This document shows, in pieces, positions 25,317-34,055 of a DNA stretch of 64,000 nt. A program made the translations under genes and the position numbers. Under the pieces are notes generated by a model. The model was not told where the DNA came from, did not search any database, and saw only the letters and a program-made list of their open reading frames with translations. Source of the stretch: JAICXG01 sp036494545 (GTDB taxonomy: Bacteria > Verrucomicrobiota > Verrucomicrobiia > Chthoniobacterales > UBA10450). The stretch's first letter is position 1. Each line of letters begins with the position of its first letter. The stretch spans positions 134,457 to 198,456 of the forward strand of contig DASXOB010000005.1 in NCBI GenBank assembly GCA_036494545.1, given 5' to 3'.

Positions 25317-25997
25317 ATGAAGACACTTGTTGCTTACGTCATTGCCGGACTGGTGGGCGCGCTAGCGGGCTCCGCACAGGCCGGGCTCACTTGGGAATCG
25401 ACCGATGCTGACCTCCATCCCACGCTCAGCGACACAACCGCCGTCGCTCATTTCAAATACACCAACACCGGCGATAAGCCGATCAAGATCATGACGGTTC
25501 ATCCGTCGTGTGGTTGCACCACGGCCGCGCTGGCCAAGGACACAGTCGCACCCAAAGAGAGTGGCGAGATCACGGCAACCTTCAAGATTGGCGATCGCTC
25601 GGGAGTGCAAAAGAAAACCATTGCGGTTGTAACGGACGATCAGCCAGACAAGCCGACCATGCTGCATTTGACCGCGACCATTCCGCAATTGCTCAAGATT
25701 GCGCCGAGCTTCGTTTATTGGTCGGCCACGGATAAGCTCGACCCGAAAACGATCACGGTCGACGTGGGCGGCGATTTTCCGGTGACAAAACTGGAGGTGA
25801 CTTCAACGGACAAATCGATCTCGACCACAGTCGAGCCGGTTGCAGACAAGAAAGAATTCAAAGTTATCCTCAAGCCGACGGAGAGCGGCCGGCCGATCAA
25901 CGCAGCGCTCAAGATTCAGCCCGATTTTCCGAAGGATCAGCCGAAGACGTTTTACGCCAACGTGCGCATCGACAGCCGGGCGAAAATGCCACAATAA
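25317..25997 (+). CDS. DUF1573 periplasmic protein
   Basis: Signal peptide MKTLVAYVIAGLVGALAGSA. The DUF1573 Ig-like domain shows AVAHFKYTNTGDKPIKIMTV followed by HPSCGCTTA, the conserved Cys-Gly-Cys loop. A second Ig-like segment completes 226 residues. Members are common beside redox and methylamine-utilisation-like membrane proteins. The rhodanese gene starts 2 bases after its stop, so it leads a tight three-gene operon. Confidence 0.85.
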   Translation: MKTLVAYVIAGLVGALAGSAQAGLTWESTDADLHPTLSDTTAVAHFKYTNTGDKPIKIMTVHPSCGCTTAALAKDTVAPKESGEITATFKIGDRSGVQKKTIAVVTDDQPDKPTMLHLTATIPQLLKIAPSFVYWSATDKLDPKTITVDVGGDFPVTKLEVTSTDKSISTTVEPVADKKEFKVILKPTESGRPINAALKIQPDFPKDQPKTFYANVRIDSRAKMPQ

Positions 25998-25999
25998 AC

Positions 26000-26419
26000 G
26001 TGTCGCTGGGCCGGCAGCTTTTTTTTCTCCTCGGACTCGCGTTCCTTCCTGCGATCGGTCAGGCAATCTATTTTCGCAACGCGACGACACAGGAGCCGCC
26101 GATGGATTCGGCGCTGGTCAGCGTTGCGCAGGCGGAAGGGTGGGGTGAGAAAGCGCTTTGGGTAGACGCACGACCGGATGAGCAATTCGCTGCCGGGCAT
26201 GTTTCCGGTGCATTGCAATTGAACGAAGATCGCTGGGACGAACTTTTGCATCCGATGCTCGGGGCCTGGTCGCCGGAGAAAAAGGTGGTGGTTTATTGCA
26301 GCCGCCTGACCTGTCACGCGAGCCACGAAGTTGCGGAGCGGCTGCGCAAGGAAGCCGGCCTGACAAATGTTTATGTGCTGGATGGGGGTTGGGAAGAATG
26401 GCAGAAGCAGCACAAATAA
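26000..26419 (+). CDS. Secreted or anchored rhodanese-domain protein
   Basis: GTG start at 26000; hydrophobic N-terminus LFFLLGLAFLPAIGQAIYF. The rhodanese fold is marked by ALWVDARPDEQFAAGHVSGA, active-site loop YCSRLTCHAS and the closing NVYVLDGGWEEW. The active-site Cys is in YCSR. It probably transfers sulfur or handles thiols at the membrane. Overlaps the MauE-like gene by 22 bases, indicating translational coupling. Confidence 0.85.
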   Translation: MSLGRQLFFLLGLAFLPAIGQAIYFRNATTQEPPMDSALVSVAQAEGWGEKALWVDARPDEQFAAGHVSGALQLNEDRWDELLHPMLGAWSPEKKVVVYCSRLTCHASHEVAERLRKEAGLTNVYVLDGGWEEWQKQHK

Positions 26420-26862
26420 CCACTGAGGCGACGGCAGCTCGTGCCTGGCCGAAAGTCGTTAGGCGGATCCTGGCTTTCGTTGCCGGAGCGATCTTTGTCT
26501 ATGCTGGCGTGATCAAAGTCTTCGATCCGCTGCGTTTCGCTTCCGACATCACGAACTACCAAATCCTTCCCTGGGCGGTCGCGGTGCGGCTCGCTTTTTT
26601 TCTCCCATGGCTGGAACTTTGGTGCGGATTGGCGCTCATTTTTTACCGGCTCTTTCGCGGCGCAGTCGTTCTTATGGTCGCAATGATGCTCGTTTTTATC
26701 GGTGCCTCGATCATTGCCAAATTGCGCGGGATCGATGTTTCCTGCGGTTGTTTTGGGAGTGCGAGCAGCAATCTCAGTTTCACCTCTCATCTTGTGCTCG
26801 ATTTTTCCCTGCTGGCAGTTCTCCTCATTTTTTGGTTCTGGCGTTCTCCAGCCATTCGTTAG
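26398..26862 (+). CDS. MauE/DoxX-family membrane protein
   Basis: 154 residues from the ATG at 26398, with four membrane helices. FVYAGVIKVFDPLRFASDI is the DoxX/MauE signature start, and RGIDVSCGCFG holds the conserved Cys-Gly-Cys before the fourth helix. The CGC motif echoes that of DUF1573 two genes upstream. With the rhodanese between them, this looks like a thiol-redox module in the envelope. The TAG stop lies in a TCGTTAGGC copy (26856-26864). Confidence 0.8.
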   Translation: MAEAAQITTEATAARAWPKVVRRILAFVAGAIFVYAGVIKVFDPLRFASDITNYQILPWAVAVRLAFFLPWLELWCGLALIFYRLFRGAVVLMVAMMLVFIGASIIAKLRGIDVSCGCFGSASSNLSFTSHLVLDFSLLAVLLIFWFWRSPAIR

Positions 26863-26992
26863 GCAAAGAGCGAATGCGGCCTTGCCGGTTCGGCCTGCGC
26901 AACCCTGACTTTTTGAGTGCAACTGCGTCCGCGAAGCGACATGTGTATAGCCCACCGGATCGGCGCGACATATTCTGCCGCCTGCGAAGTGA

Positions 26993-27018
26993 TCGTTAGG
27001 AAGCCGTTGGCCTAACGA
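26993..27018. repeat. Inverted pair of the GCCTAACGA word at a convergent gene junction
   Basis: TCGTTAGG (26993-27000) and CCTAACGA (27011-27018) form a perfect 8-bp stem with a 10-base loop, about 130 bases past the MauE-like stop. It overlaps the stop of the opposing regulator. The arrangement resembles uptake-sequence pairs that double as terminators. No clear T-run follows. Confidence 0.6.
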
Positions 27019-29008
27019 GAAGCGCGCGTAGCTCACCCGCGCTGTCCACTTCAACCTCGGTTAACTCGAAGTTCGCGCCGGGATCTTCTCCACGATTGCG
27101 CAGTAAAACTTCGCGACCGCTGGCGCGCAGAAGGAGGCTTGCCACCTCGAATTGCGGCGATAATTCAACCGCCACCAAGGTGAACGCCGCCGTCAGTTGC
27201 ACGCGCATCGATCGTTCGCGAGCCGCTTTCAGCTCGAGATGGTGGGTTGTGGGTTCCAAGCTGATCTTGCCGATTGCAAAGGAGTTTGCCGCAGCCGGAA
27301 GTGGGATCGGTTCGCGCGTCGGCACGAGGCGCAATGATTTGATTCCGCCTTCTGTGGTCGGCTCGATAACAGCAATTCGGAAGCCCGTTTCGAAAGGGGC
27401 GCGGTTCTCCGTTCGCAGTTGGACGAAGCGATTGATCGGCTCGAGCCGTGCCGCGGCCGTCTGCAGGTATGGCGTAAACTGCAAGGTCACAACATCGAAG
27501 GAGAACGTGGCCATCAAGTTTGGTTGCCTGACGAGCTGGATAGTTGGTTCACCTTTGCTTGGAGCGGGTGACAGGGTCGGAGACGTAGTTGTTGGTGATG
27601 CCGCTGGGGCTGTGGGTAAAGGAGATGAAAACGGTGGCGGAAGCGGCTCTGGTGTCACCACAAAGGTCGCTGCTTCGGGGACTGCCGCCGCAGCAACTGG
27701 CTCGGAAGCCTGTTTGGCGGGCGAGCCATTTCCCCCGGGACCATGACCGTTAGGGAAAAGAGTTGGGCTGCCATTTGCTGGAACTGCAATCGTCTCAGGC
27801 GCAGCCGGCGAAGGTTTCGGCGCACTCGAAGAAAGGGTTGGTTTCGTCCGGGGGCCATCGGCCAGCGCTTTCTCGATAGCGTTAATCAAGGCACCGGAAA
27901 GAAATGGTTTCGGCAACGCCGCCACCACATTGGAATAAGCCCCCGCAGTTCGGGCCAATTCCGTCAGATGACCCGACATCATCAGCACCGGGATCTGCGC
28001 GGTTCGTTTGTCGTCCAGCAAGGCTTGACAGATCTTGTCGCCGGTTATGTCGGCCAGACTGTAATCGAGCAGGACGAGATCGGGCCGTTCGCTGGCGGCG
28101 AGGCGCAAGCCTTCTGCGCCTGTAGAAGCAGTCAGTATCTGGAAGTTGCGATTGGCCGTTTCGAGTACGTCGGCGACGAAGACGAGCAGCATTTCGGTGT
28201 CGTCGACGACGAGAATTTTTTTTCCCGTTCTCGCGCTTGGGCGACGTTGCGTGGCCTCCGTGCCTAACGACCGCAATCTTGACTGTTGCGCAACCTGGCG
28301 AGCAAGCGGAATGAGCAATGCCGGCCAGACTGCGTCGATCGTGCGTGGTGCTTCCTCGGGCAATGGTTTCTCCCCCGCTTCGAAGTCGTACCAGTTTGCC
28401 ATTTCAGCCAGCGCGGGAATGCCGCCTGCCGTTGTGGTGGCGGCGTGTGTGATCTGGCCGTTCTGAAAATGGATTTCGCCTGCCGCGCCGGCGCTGGTTT
28501 CCAGTCTAACAATTGTTGAGCCAAGCCCGAGGCATTGCACTTGCGCGATATCGAGCAGGTTCAGATCTCGCATCGTGCCCCGTCCGCCACTCGCGTGACC
28601 ACTCCAAGGGCCGGCGAGAGCTTGAACCGCAGCGCCAAATTCTGCCAGGTCGAAAGGCTTTTCGATGAACTGCAAAGCGGCGGCCGTCCCGCGTTCCGCA
28701 CACAGTTCACGGGAGGTTCCCGTTGCGATCACCAACGCGCGCGCCTCGGGATAGTCCCTCCTGAGCCGGTTGAAAAAAGCAACGACCCCAAAGGGCGGGG
28801 GATCGAGATCCAAGACAAAGAGCTCCGGTCGCATCTTCGCCGCCAGGATTTGGGCTTCGGCAAAATTATGCGCCACCTCGACCACCTGAAGCGGTGCAAA
28901 TGCGCGCAAGGCCGAAGCGATCGCGACTGCGAGCGCACCGTATTCCTCCACGAGCAGAATGCCGTGCGGCAAAGTTTCAGAGGTCGTGGTTAGCGGAGAC
29001 GAAGGCAC
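26996..29008 (-). CDS. Response regulator with two receiver domains and a DUF4388/PATAN domain
   Basis: 670 residues from a GTG. Receiver 1 at about 15-130 has an acceptor-like LFVLDLDPPPF. A DUF4388/PATAN-type segment follows (about 145-240, TIVRLETSAGAAGEIHFQNG). Receiver 2 is at about 265-385 (ILVVDDTEMLLVF, LVLLDYSLADITGDK, LPKPF). A Pro/Ala-rich linker of about 100 residues leads to a C-terminal beta-rich domain of about 170 residues that I cannot name. There is no DNA-binding domain, so it probably acts through protein contacts, as in gliding or envelope signalling. The TAA stop and the LVRP codons lie in an inverted pair of the GCCTAACGA word. Confidence 0.8.
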   Translation of the reverse strand: MPSSPLTTTSETLPHGILLVEEYGALAVAIASALRAFAPLQVVEVAHNFAEAQILAAKMRPELFVLDLDPPPFGVVAFFNRLRRDYPEARALVIATGTSRELCAERGTAAALQFIEKPFDLAEFGAAVQALAGPWSGHASGGRGTMRDLNLLDIAQVQCLGLGSTIVRLETSAGAAGEIHFQNGQITHAATTTAGGIPALAEMANWYDFEAGEKPLPEEAPRTIDAVWPALLIPLARQVAQQSRLRSLGTEATQRRPSARTGKKILVVDDTEMLLVFVADVLETANRNFQILTASTGAEGLRLAASERPDLVLLDYSLADITGDKICQALLDDKRTAQIPVLMMSGHLTELARTAGAYSNVVAALPKPFLSGALINAIEKALADGPRTKPTLSSSAPKPSPAAPETIAVPANGSPTLFPNGHGPGGNGSPAKQASEPVAAAAVPEAATFVVTPEPLPPPFSSPLPTAPAASPTTTSPTLSPAPSKGEPTIQLVRQPNLMATFSFDVVTLQFTPYLQTAAARLEPINRFVQLRTENRAPFETGFRIAVIEPTTEGGIKSLRLVPTREPIPLPAAANSFAIGKISLEPTTHHLELKAARERSMRVQLTAAFTLVAVELSPQFEVASLLLRASGREVLLRNRGEDPGANFELTEVEVDSAGELRALLVRPTAS

Positions 29009-29116
29009 GTTAGGCTGGCAGAAGGGCGTTCGAGAATAGGAAAACCCGAATGCATGTCAAAGCCTGCCTTTGCAAGTTGTGTGCCCCGACCGCGGAAAGA
29101 GCACGCCAGCCTCGCT

Positions 29117-30352
29117 TTACTCGTAGCGCAACGCTTCGATCGGATCGAGCGACGCCGCGCGATAGGCTGGATAAAGGCCGAAACCGATTCCTATGCCGGA
29201 ACAAACGACCAGTCCGGCGATAGCCCAGCCGAATGGAAAAATCAGGTTGGCTTTTAGCCATAACGCAAGCAGATCGCCGCCTAATACACCAAGGACGATG
29301 CCAATAATCCCGCCCGCTTCCGAAATGAAGACCGCTTCTGCCAGAAACTGGCGCATGATATCTCGATTGCGTGCCCCGATGGACTTGCGAACGCCGATCT
29401 CTTTCGTCCGCTCGGTCACGCTCACCAGCATGATATTCATGATTCCGATACCGGCGGCGAGCAGCGCGATGGTGCTGATAACAAAGGCGCCGATTCGCAC
29501 GACGCCGGCGATCGAAGCAAACGCGCTTTTGAGTGAGTCGTTGGTGTAAATTTCGAAGTCGTTAGGCTGTTCCGCGCGCAGCCCCCGCGCAATCCTCATC
29601 GCGCCCACGCCGCGATCGAAAGTGCGGTTGTAGTCCAACTGGGAAACGGACTGAGTGGCGATGTTAATCGTGCGATTCGCCGAGCCATGATCCTCGAAAT
29701 AACGGGTAATCGGAATGGCCGCGATGTCGTCCTGACTCTGGCCGAACGCGGTTCCGCGTTCCGCGAGCACGCCGATGACGGTGTAAGTATGACCGGCGAG
29801 CTTCAGTACCCGACCGATGGGTGTTTCGTGTGGGAAAAGACGTTGTTCAATCGCCCGCCCGATCACGACGACGCGCCGGCTGAGCGCCACATCTTCATCA
29901 TTCAGATTCCGGCCGTAGGCGAGACTGTAGGCATTGGCCGCGAGAAAACTCTTGTTTGTTCCTACCACAGTCAGGTCGGAGGTAGTTTTGACGCCGTTGT
30001 AGACCGCCTGCTTTCCGAAATCGAAAACCTTCAAACACACTTCGCCAGCCACGCCTTCCATCAACTCGGCGTAACGTTGCGCCTCGCGATAATCGATGTC
30101 GCGCCGGTTCTCGTACTTCTTCGAGCCTTTGCCGCCGGCGTTCACCGTCACCGGGTATTTGGCGAACTGAAAAATGTTCGACCCGAAAAGCGTTAGTCCG
30201 CCTTCAATTGAAATCTGCATCGCGCCGATTGCGGTCATGACCGAGATGACCGAAAAGACGCCGATCGTAATGCCGAGCATCGTTAGGGCGGAGCGCAACT
30301 TGTTCGCGCCCACCGAAGCAAGAGCCATGGTTAGGATCTCACGAAACCGCAT
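29117..30352 (-). CDS. MacB-type ABC transporter permease (FtsX family), copy 2
   Basis: 411 residues from the ATG at 30352 (MRFREILTMALASVGANKLR). Topology is one N-terminal helix (LTMLGITIGVFSVISVMTAI), a large periplasmic MacB_PCD domain, then three helices with the FtsX signature (INIMLVSVTERTKEIGVRKS). It lies 108 bases past the other permease and probably forms the heterodimeric membrane part of the exporter with it. A TCGTTAGGC copy encodes QPND. Confidence 0.9.
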   Translation of the reverse strand: MRFREILTMALASVGANKLRSALTMLGITIGVFSVISVMTAIGAMQISIEGGLTLFGSNIFQFAKYPVTVNAGGKGSKKYENRRDIDYREAQRYAELMEGVAGEVCLKVFDFGKQAVYNGVKTTSDLTVVGTNKSFLAANAYSLAYGRNLNDEDVALSRRVVVIGRAIEQRLFPHETPIGRVLKLAGHTYTVIGVLAERGTAFGQSQDDIAAIPITRYFEDHGSANRTINIATQSVSQLDYNRTFDRGVGAMRIARGLRAEQPNDFEIYTNDSLKSAFASIAGVVRIGAFVISTIALLAAGIGIMNIMLVSVTERTKEIGVRKSIGARNRDIMRQFLAEAVFISEAGGIIGIVLGVLGGDLLALWLKANLIFPFGWAIAGLVVCSGIGIGFGLYPAYRAASLDPIEALRYE

Positions 30353-30460
30353 GGTCAAATTCGAGGTCCGAAGACCGAAGTTCGAAACAAACTTCGACAC
30401 TCAAACCCGGAGGCGAACCTCTCGCACATCCGGACAATCGTCCGATTCACTCCGCGTCGG

Positions 30461-31711
30461 TTACTCATAACGCAACGCCGTCACCGGATCGAGCCGCGAC
30501 GCGCTCCAGGCCGGTGCGATGCCCGAGACGAGACCTGTTACGACCGAGACGATCATCGCCGCAATGACCAACTCTAAAGAAAAGCGAATTGGAAAGGACG
30601 GAAACGCCGTCGCCATCCCAAAACACATGAGATAGGCGAAGACCAACCCAATTAATCCGCCTACCAGACAAAGCGCGGTCGATTCAATGAGGAATTGGAG
30701 AAGAATCGTGCGCCGGCGCGCGCCCAATGCCTTCCGGGTGCCGATCTCTTTTGTGCGCTCCTTCACGCTCACAAACGTGATGTTCATGATTCCGATTGCT
30801 CCCACGAAGAGCGAAAGCCCGGTGATGAAAAGTCCGGCGATGGCGATCGTCGCTTTGACGGCGTCAAGCGTGCTTTTGAAAGCCTGTTGTTCGTTGATGC
30901 TGAAATCGTCGCGCTTCTCTGGCGCGAGCGAGCGCAACCGGCGCATGATGCCGGTCAATTCATCGCGCGCATCGGTCATATGCGTTTTGTCGCGCACTTT
31001 CACTCGCACGTCGGCCTCGCTCTTGGCGCTAAAATATTTTTTGAACGCCGGCAACGGAATGACCACGATCGAATCGAGGCTGAAAAGCCCGAGAAATGTG
31101 CCCTGCCTCGCAAGTGTGCCGATGACGCGAAAACCGTGCCCGTTAATCAGGATGCGTTTCTCGAGCGCATTACTGCCGGCGAAGAGGGCATCCGCGACGT
31201 CGTAACCCACGACGCAAACCTCGGCGCCACCGCGCGATTCGATTTCATTGAAGAAGCGGCCTTCGTTGCAGTCGATCGTCGAGATGACGGTGTAGTCGGC
31301 GGTCGTTCCGAGAATGTAAACGTTATCGACGCTGTTATCGCCAAACTTTACCGAGCGCAGAAGACTCATCGTCGGCACCGCAACGACCAGATTCGACTTC
31401 GGCGTCGAACTAATCGTGCGATTGATTTGGTCGGCGTACTCTGTGCGGATTTTTTTCCGGTCGCGGTAGTTCCACCAGTCGTTCATATGAGTCCAGGGTC
31501 GCTGTTCGATGTAAAGGACGTCGTCACCGATGACGGACATGCTTTTGTCGAAGCCGACCGAGATGCCGTTAATCGCAGTGCCCATGAGTGTGACTGCAAC
31601 GATGCCGATGATAACTCCAAGCGCGGTTAGAACCGAGCGAGTCTTGTTGGCAGCCATCTGCGCGGCGGCGATTTTCCAGCTTTCGCTCAGCTCGTAGAGA
31701 AGACGTTTCAT
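30461..31711 (-). CDS. MacB-type ABC transporter permease (FtsX family), copy 1
   Basis: 416 residues. N-terminal helix AALGVIIGIVAVTLMGTAIN-like segment, periplasmic domain, then three C-terminal helices with IMNITFVSVKERTKEIGTRK. It differs clearly from the neighbouring permease, so this is an old gene pair. Both sit downstream of the ATPase and adaptor on the minus strand. The export cargo cannot be inferred. Confidence 0.9.
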   Translation of the reverse strand: MKRLLYELSESWKIAAAQMAANKTRSVLTALGVIIGIVAVTLMGTAINGISVGFDKSMSVIGDDVLYIEQRPWTHMNDWWNYRDRKKIRTEYADQINRTISSTPKSNLVVAVPTMSLLRSVKFGDNSVDNVYILGTTADYTVISTIDCNEGRFFNEIESRGGAEVCVVGYDVADALFAGSNALEKRILINGHGFRVIGTLARQGTFLGLFSLDSIVVIPLPAFKKYFSAKSEADVRVKVRDKTHMTDARDELTGIMRRLRSLAPEKRDDFSINEQQAFKSTLDAVKATIAIAGLFITGLSLFVGAIGIMNITFVSVKERTKEIGTRKALGARRRTILLQFLIESTALCLVGGLIGLVFAYLMCFGMATAFPSFPIRFSLELVIAAMIVSVVTGLVSGIAPAWSASRLDPVTALRYE

Positions 31712-31806
31712 AGCCTAACGAAAAAGCGTCTACCCGCCCCAGGACCCAGACTTCGCCCGGAATTTCCTGAAAAGACTTTTCATCTCTCGACCTCCAGATA
31801 CTCCGC

Positions 31807-32550
31807 CTAAACAACGGTCGCTTCCCGCGGGAGAGCAACCGCTGTCATGTTATCGCTCTCAATCACACCGTCGCGCAAGTGAACACTGCGGCGCGCGTGC
31901 CGCGCAATGTCGGCCTCGTGTGTCACGAGAATTACGGTGTTGCCCTGTTGATAAAGGCTTTCGAAAAGGGTCATGATTTCATCGCCGGTCTTGGAGTCGA
32001 GGTTACCGGTCGGCTCATCCGCCAGGATGATGGACGGGTTGTTGACAAGGGCGCGGGCGACTGCAACTCGCTGGCGTTGTCCCCCGGAGAGTTCGTTAGG
32101 CTTGTGCGAAAGGCGATCTCCCAAACCGACGGCGGTCAGTGCGGCAGCGGCGCGCTCTTCACGTTCCTCGGGATTAATGCCGGCGTAAATCAGCGGCAGC
32201 TCGACGTTACGCAGACTGGTGGAGCGGGGAAGGAGGTTGAAGGTTTGAAAGACGAATCCAATTTCGCGATTACGAATTTCAGCCAGCTCGTCGCCATTCA
32301 TCTCCGAAACGTCGCGGCCATTGAACTCATAGCGCCCGGAGCTGGGCGTGTCGAGGCACCCGAGCATGTTCATGAGAGTCGACTTTCCGCTCCCGCTCGG
32401 ACCCATGATGGCGAGATATTCGTTACGTCGGATTTGCAGAGTCACCCCGCGCAAGGCGTGAATGACCTCCTCGCCCATGACATATCGCTTGGTGATGTTC
32501 TCGATGTCGATAACGAGGGGAGACGAAGTCTGATGAGCGACGAGTGACAA
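31807..32550 (-). CDS. MacB/LolD-type ABC transporter ATPase
   Basis: 247 residues. Walker A GPSGSGKST, signature LSGGQRQRVAVARAL, Walker B IILADEPTGNLD and switch His in VILVTHE. LGCLDTPSSGRYEFNGRDVS is typical of the MacB/LolD/FtsE branch. The best start is a TTG at 32550; no ATG lies upstream of the conserved IENITKRYVMGEE. The ATPase is separate from the permeases, unlike E. coli MacB. A TCGTTAGGC copy encodes KPNEL just before the signature motif. Confidence 0.93.
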   Translation of the reverse strand: MSLVAHQTSSPLVIDIENITKRYVMGEEVIHALRGVTLQIRRNEYLAIMGPSGSGKSTLMNMLGCLDTPSSGRYEFNGRDVSEMNGDELAEIRNREIGFVFQTFNLLPRSTSLRNVELPLIYAGINPEEREERAAAALTAVGLGDRLSHKPNELSGGQRQRVAVARALVNNPSIILADEPTGNLDSKTGDEIMTLFESLYQQGNTVILVTHEADIARHARRSVHLRDGVIESDNMTAVALPREATVV

Positions 32551-32642
32551 GTGACAAGTGAGAATTTAGCTGCGCGCGATCAATCTGCGACGCAGAGCAT
32601 TCATGTGGCGAGCCCGACCCTCCGCGATATTGCAAGAAATCG

Positions 32643-33995
32643 TCACTTCTTTTCTGGCTTCTCCATGACAATCTTGGCGCCGTCTTTCAGTTTGCGGCTA
32701 ATCGCGCTGTAGCTGCCGGAAATCACCTCATCGCCGGATTTCACACCGCTCTTGACTTCGATGTCGTTGTCATCCGCAATCCCGGTTGTTACTTCGACCA
32801 TTTTGGCTTTGCTGCCATCCTTTAAGAAAACAACCTTCTTCAGTTTCTCGCGCTCTTCGCGTTCGGCCTGTTTGGCGAGACGCTCGTTTTGAACCTCGGC
32901 GTTGTTGTCCGCCTTCTCTTTCATCTCCTTGAGCTGCTTCTTTTGCTCAATTTCTTCCGGGCTGAGGTTGATGTCTCCGGTGCGAATGGTCACGCTTTGG
33001 ATTGGAACGGAGACTACGTCTTTAACCATCGAAGTCTCGATTTGCGCGGTGCAGCTTAAGCCGGGTCGCAGGCGGATATCGGGTTGGGCGAGATTAATCT
33101 TGACCTCGAAATTCGTCACCTCTTCCTGCGTGCCGGTCCCAGTCGTTTTTCCGGTGTTGGCGATCTGTTCAACGGTGCCTTTGAACTTTCGATCGCCATA
33201 GGCATCGATCGATACCTGAGCGGAATCGCCAAGCTTCACGTGCACGACGTCGTTTTCGTTCACGTCCACCACGGCCTGCATGTGAGTGAGATCCGCGACA
33301 CGCATCACTTCGGTGCCGGCAAATTGGTTCGTTGCCACCACGCGTTCGCCCAACTTGCTGTTGAGCACCGTCACGATGCCGTCGAGCGGAGAGTAGATGG
33401 TGGTCTTGGAAAGTTGATCGCGCGCCTGACTCGAGCTGGCCTCCGCGCCTTCGATGCTGTGCAAACCGGATTCATACATCGACGTCGCGGAATCGAAGGC
33501 GCTTTGCGCAGCTTGCATCTCAGCCTGGGAGATGAGCTTTTTGTGAAACAAATTCTGGGCTTGCCGGTAATCCATGTCGGCCTTTTGCATGGTTGCCTTC
33601 TGCTCGCCACTCACGGCTCTGGCGGTGCTGATGGCAGCCTGTTGCTGATCCAGTAATGCCTTGTAGGAGTCCGGCCGAATCTTTAGCAGCAAGTCGCCTT
33701 TCTTGATCTCCTTCCCGTCTTCGACCGGCAACTCGATGATCTCGCCCGCCACTTCCGGCGAAATTTTTACCTCCGTCTCCGGCTGCACCTTGCCGGTCGC
33801 CCAAACAGTTTCGAGGATTGTGCGCCGCGCCGCCTTTTCCGTCGTCACCGGGACCGGTTGCTCCCGTTTGCCGGAAATGATCGAACCGATAATTAAAAGA
33901 AGGATGAGCCCGCCGACGCCAAGCCCGATATAGAGCTTGCGGCGGGATTTACTTTTGCGACGGACGGCTGGCGCTGGGGCAACGGCTTGATGCAT
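32643..33995 (-). CDS. MacA/HlyD-family periplasmic adaptor
   Basis: 450 residues from the ATG at 33995. A Lys/Arg-rich cytoplasmic tip is followed by the helix LYIGLGVGGLILLLIIGSII. Then come a split lipoyl domain (VKISPEVAGEIIELPVEDGK ... TIYSPLDGIVTVLNSKLGER), a coiled-coil hairpin at about 110-195, a beta-barrel and a membrane-proximal domain. A charged Lys/Glu insertion at about 350-385 (EIEQKKQLKEMKEKA) is longer than usual. First gene of the adaptor-ATPase-permease-permease operon. An outer-membrane TolC partner is not in the window. Confidence 0.92.
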   Translation of the reverse strand: MHQAVAPAPAVRRKSKSRRKLYIGLGVGGLILLLIIGSIISGKREQPVPVTTEKAARRTILETVWATGKVQPETEVKISPEVAGEIIELPVEDGKEIKKGDLLLKIRPDSYKALLDQQQAAISTARAVSGEQKATMQKADMDYRQAQNLFHKKLISQAEMQAAQSAFDSATSMYESGLHSIEGAEASSSQARDQLSKTTIYSPLDGIVTVLNSKLGERVVATNQFAGTEVMRVADLTHMQAVVDVNENDVVHVKLGDSAQVSIDAYGDRKFKGTVEQIANTGKTTGTGTQEEVTNFEVKINLAQPDIRLRPGLSCTAQIETSMVKDVVSVPIQSVTIRTGDINLSPEEIEQKKQLKEMKEKADNNAEVQNERLAKQAEREEREKLKKVVFLKDGSKAKMVEVTTGIADDNDIEVKSGVKSGDEVISGSYSAISRKLKDGAKIVMEKPEKK

Positions 33996-34055
33996 CAACG
34001 GATTAGTAAAACTCTGCTTTTACCGGCTCTTTTGACCAATGCAAATCTTTCCCGT

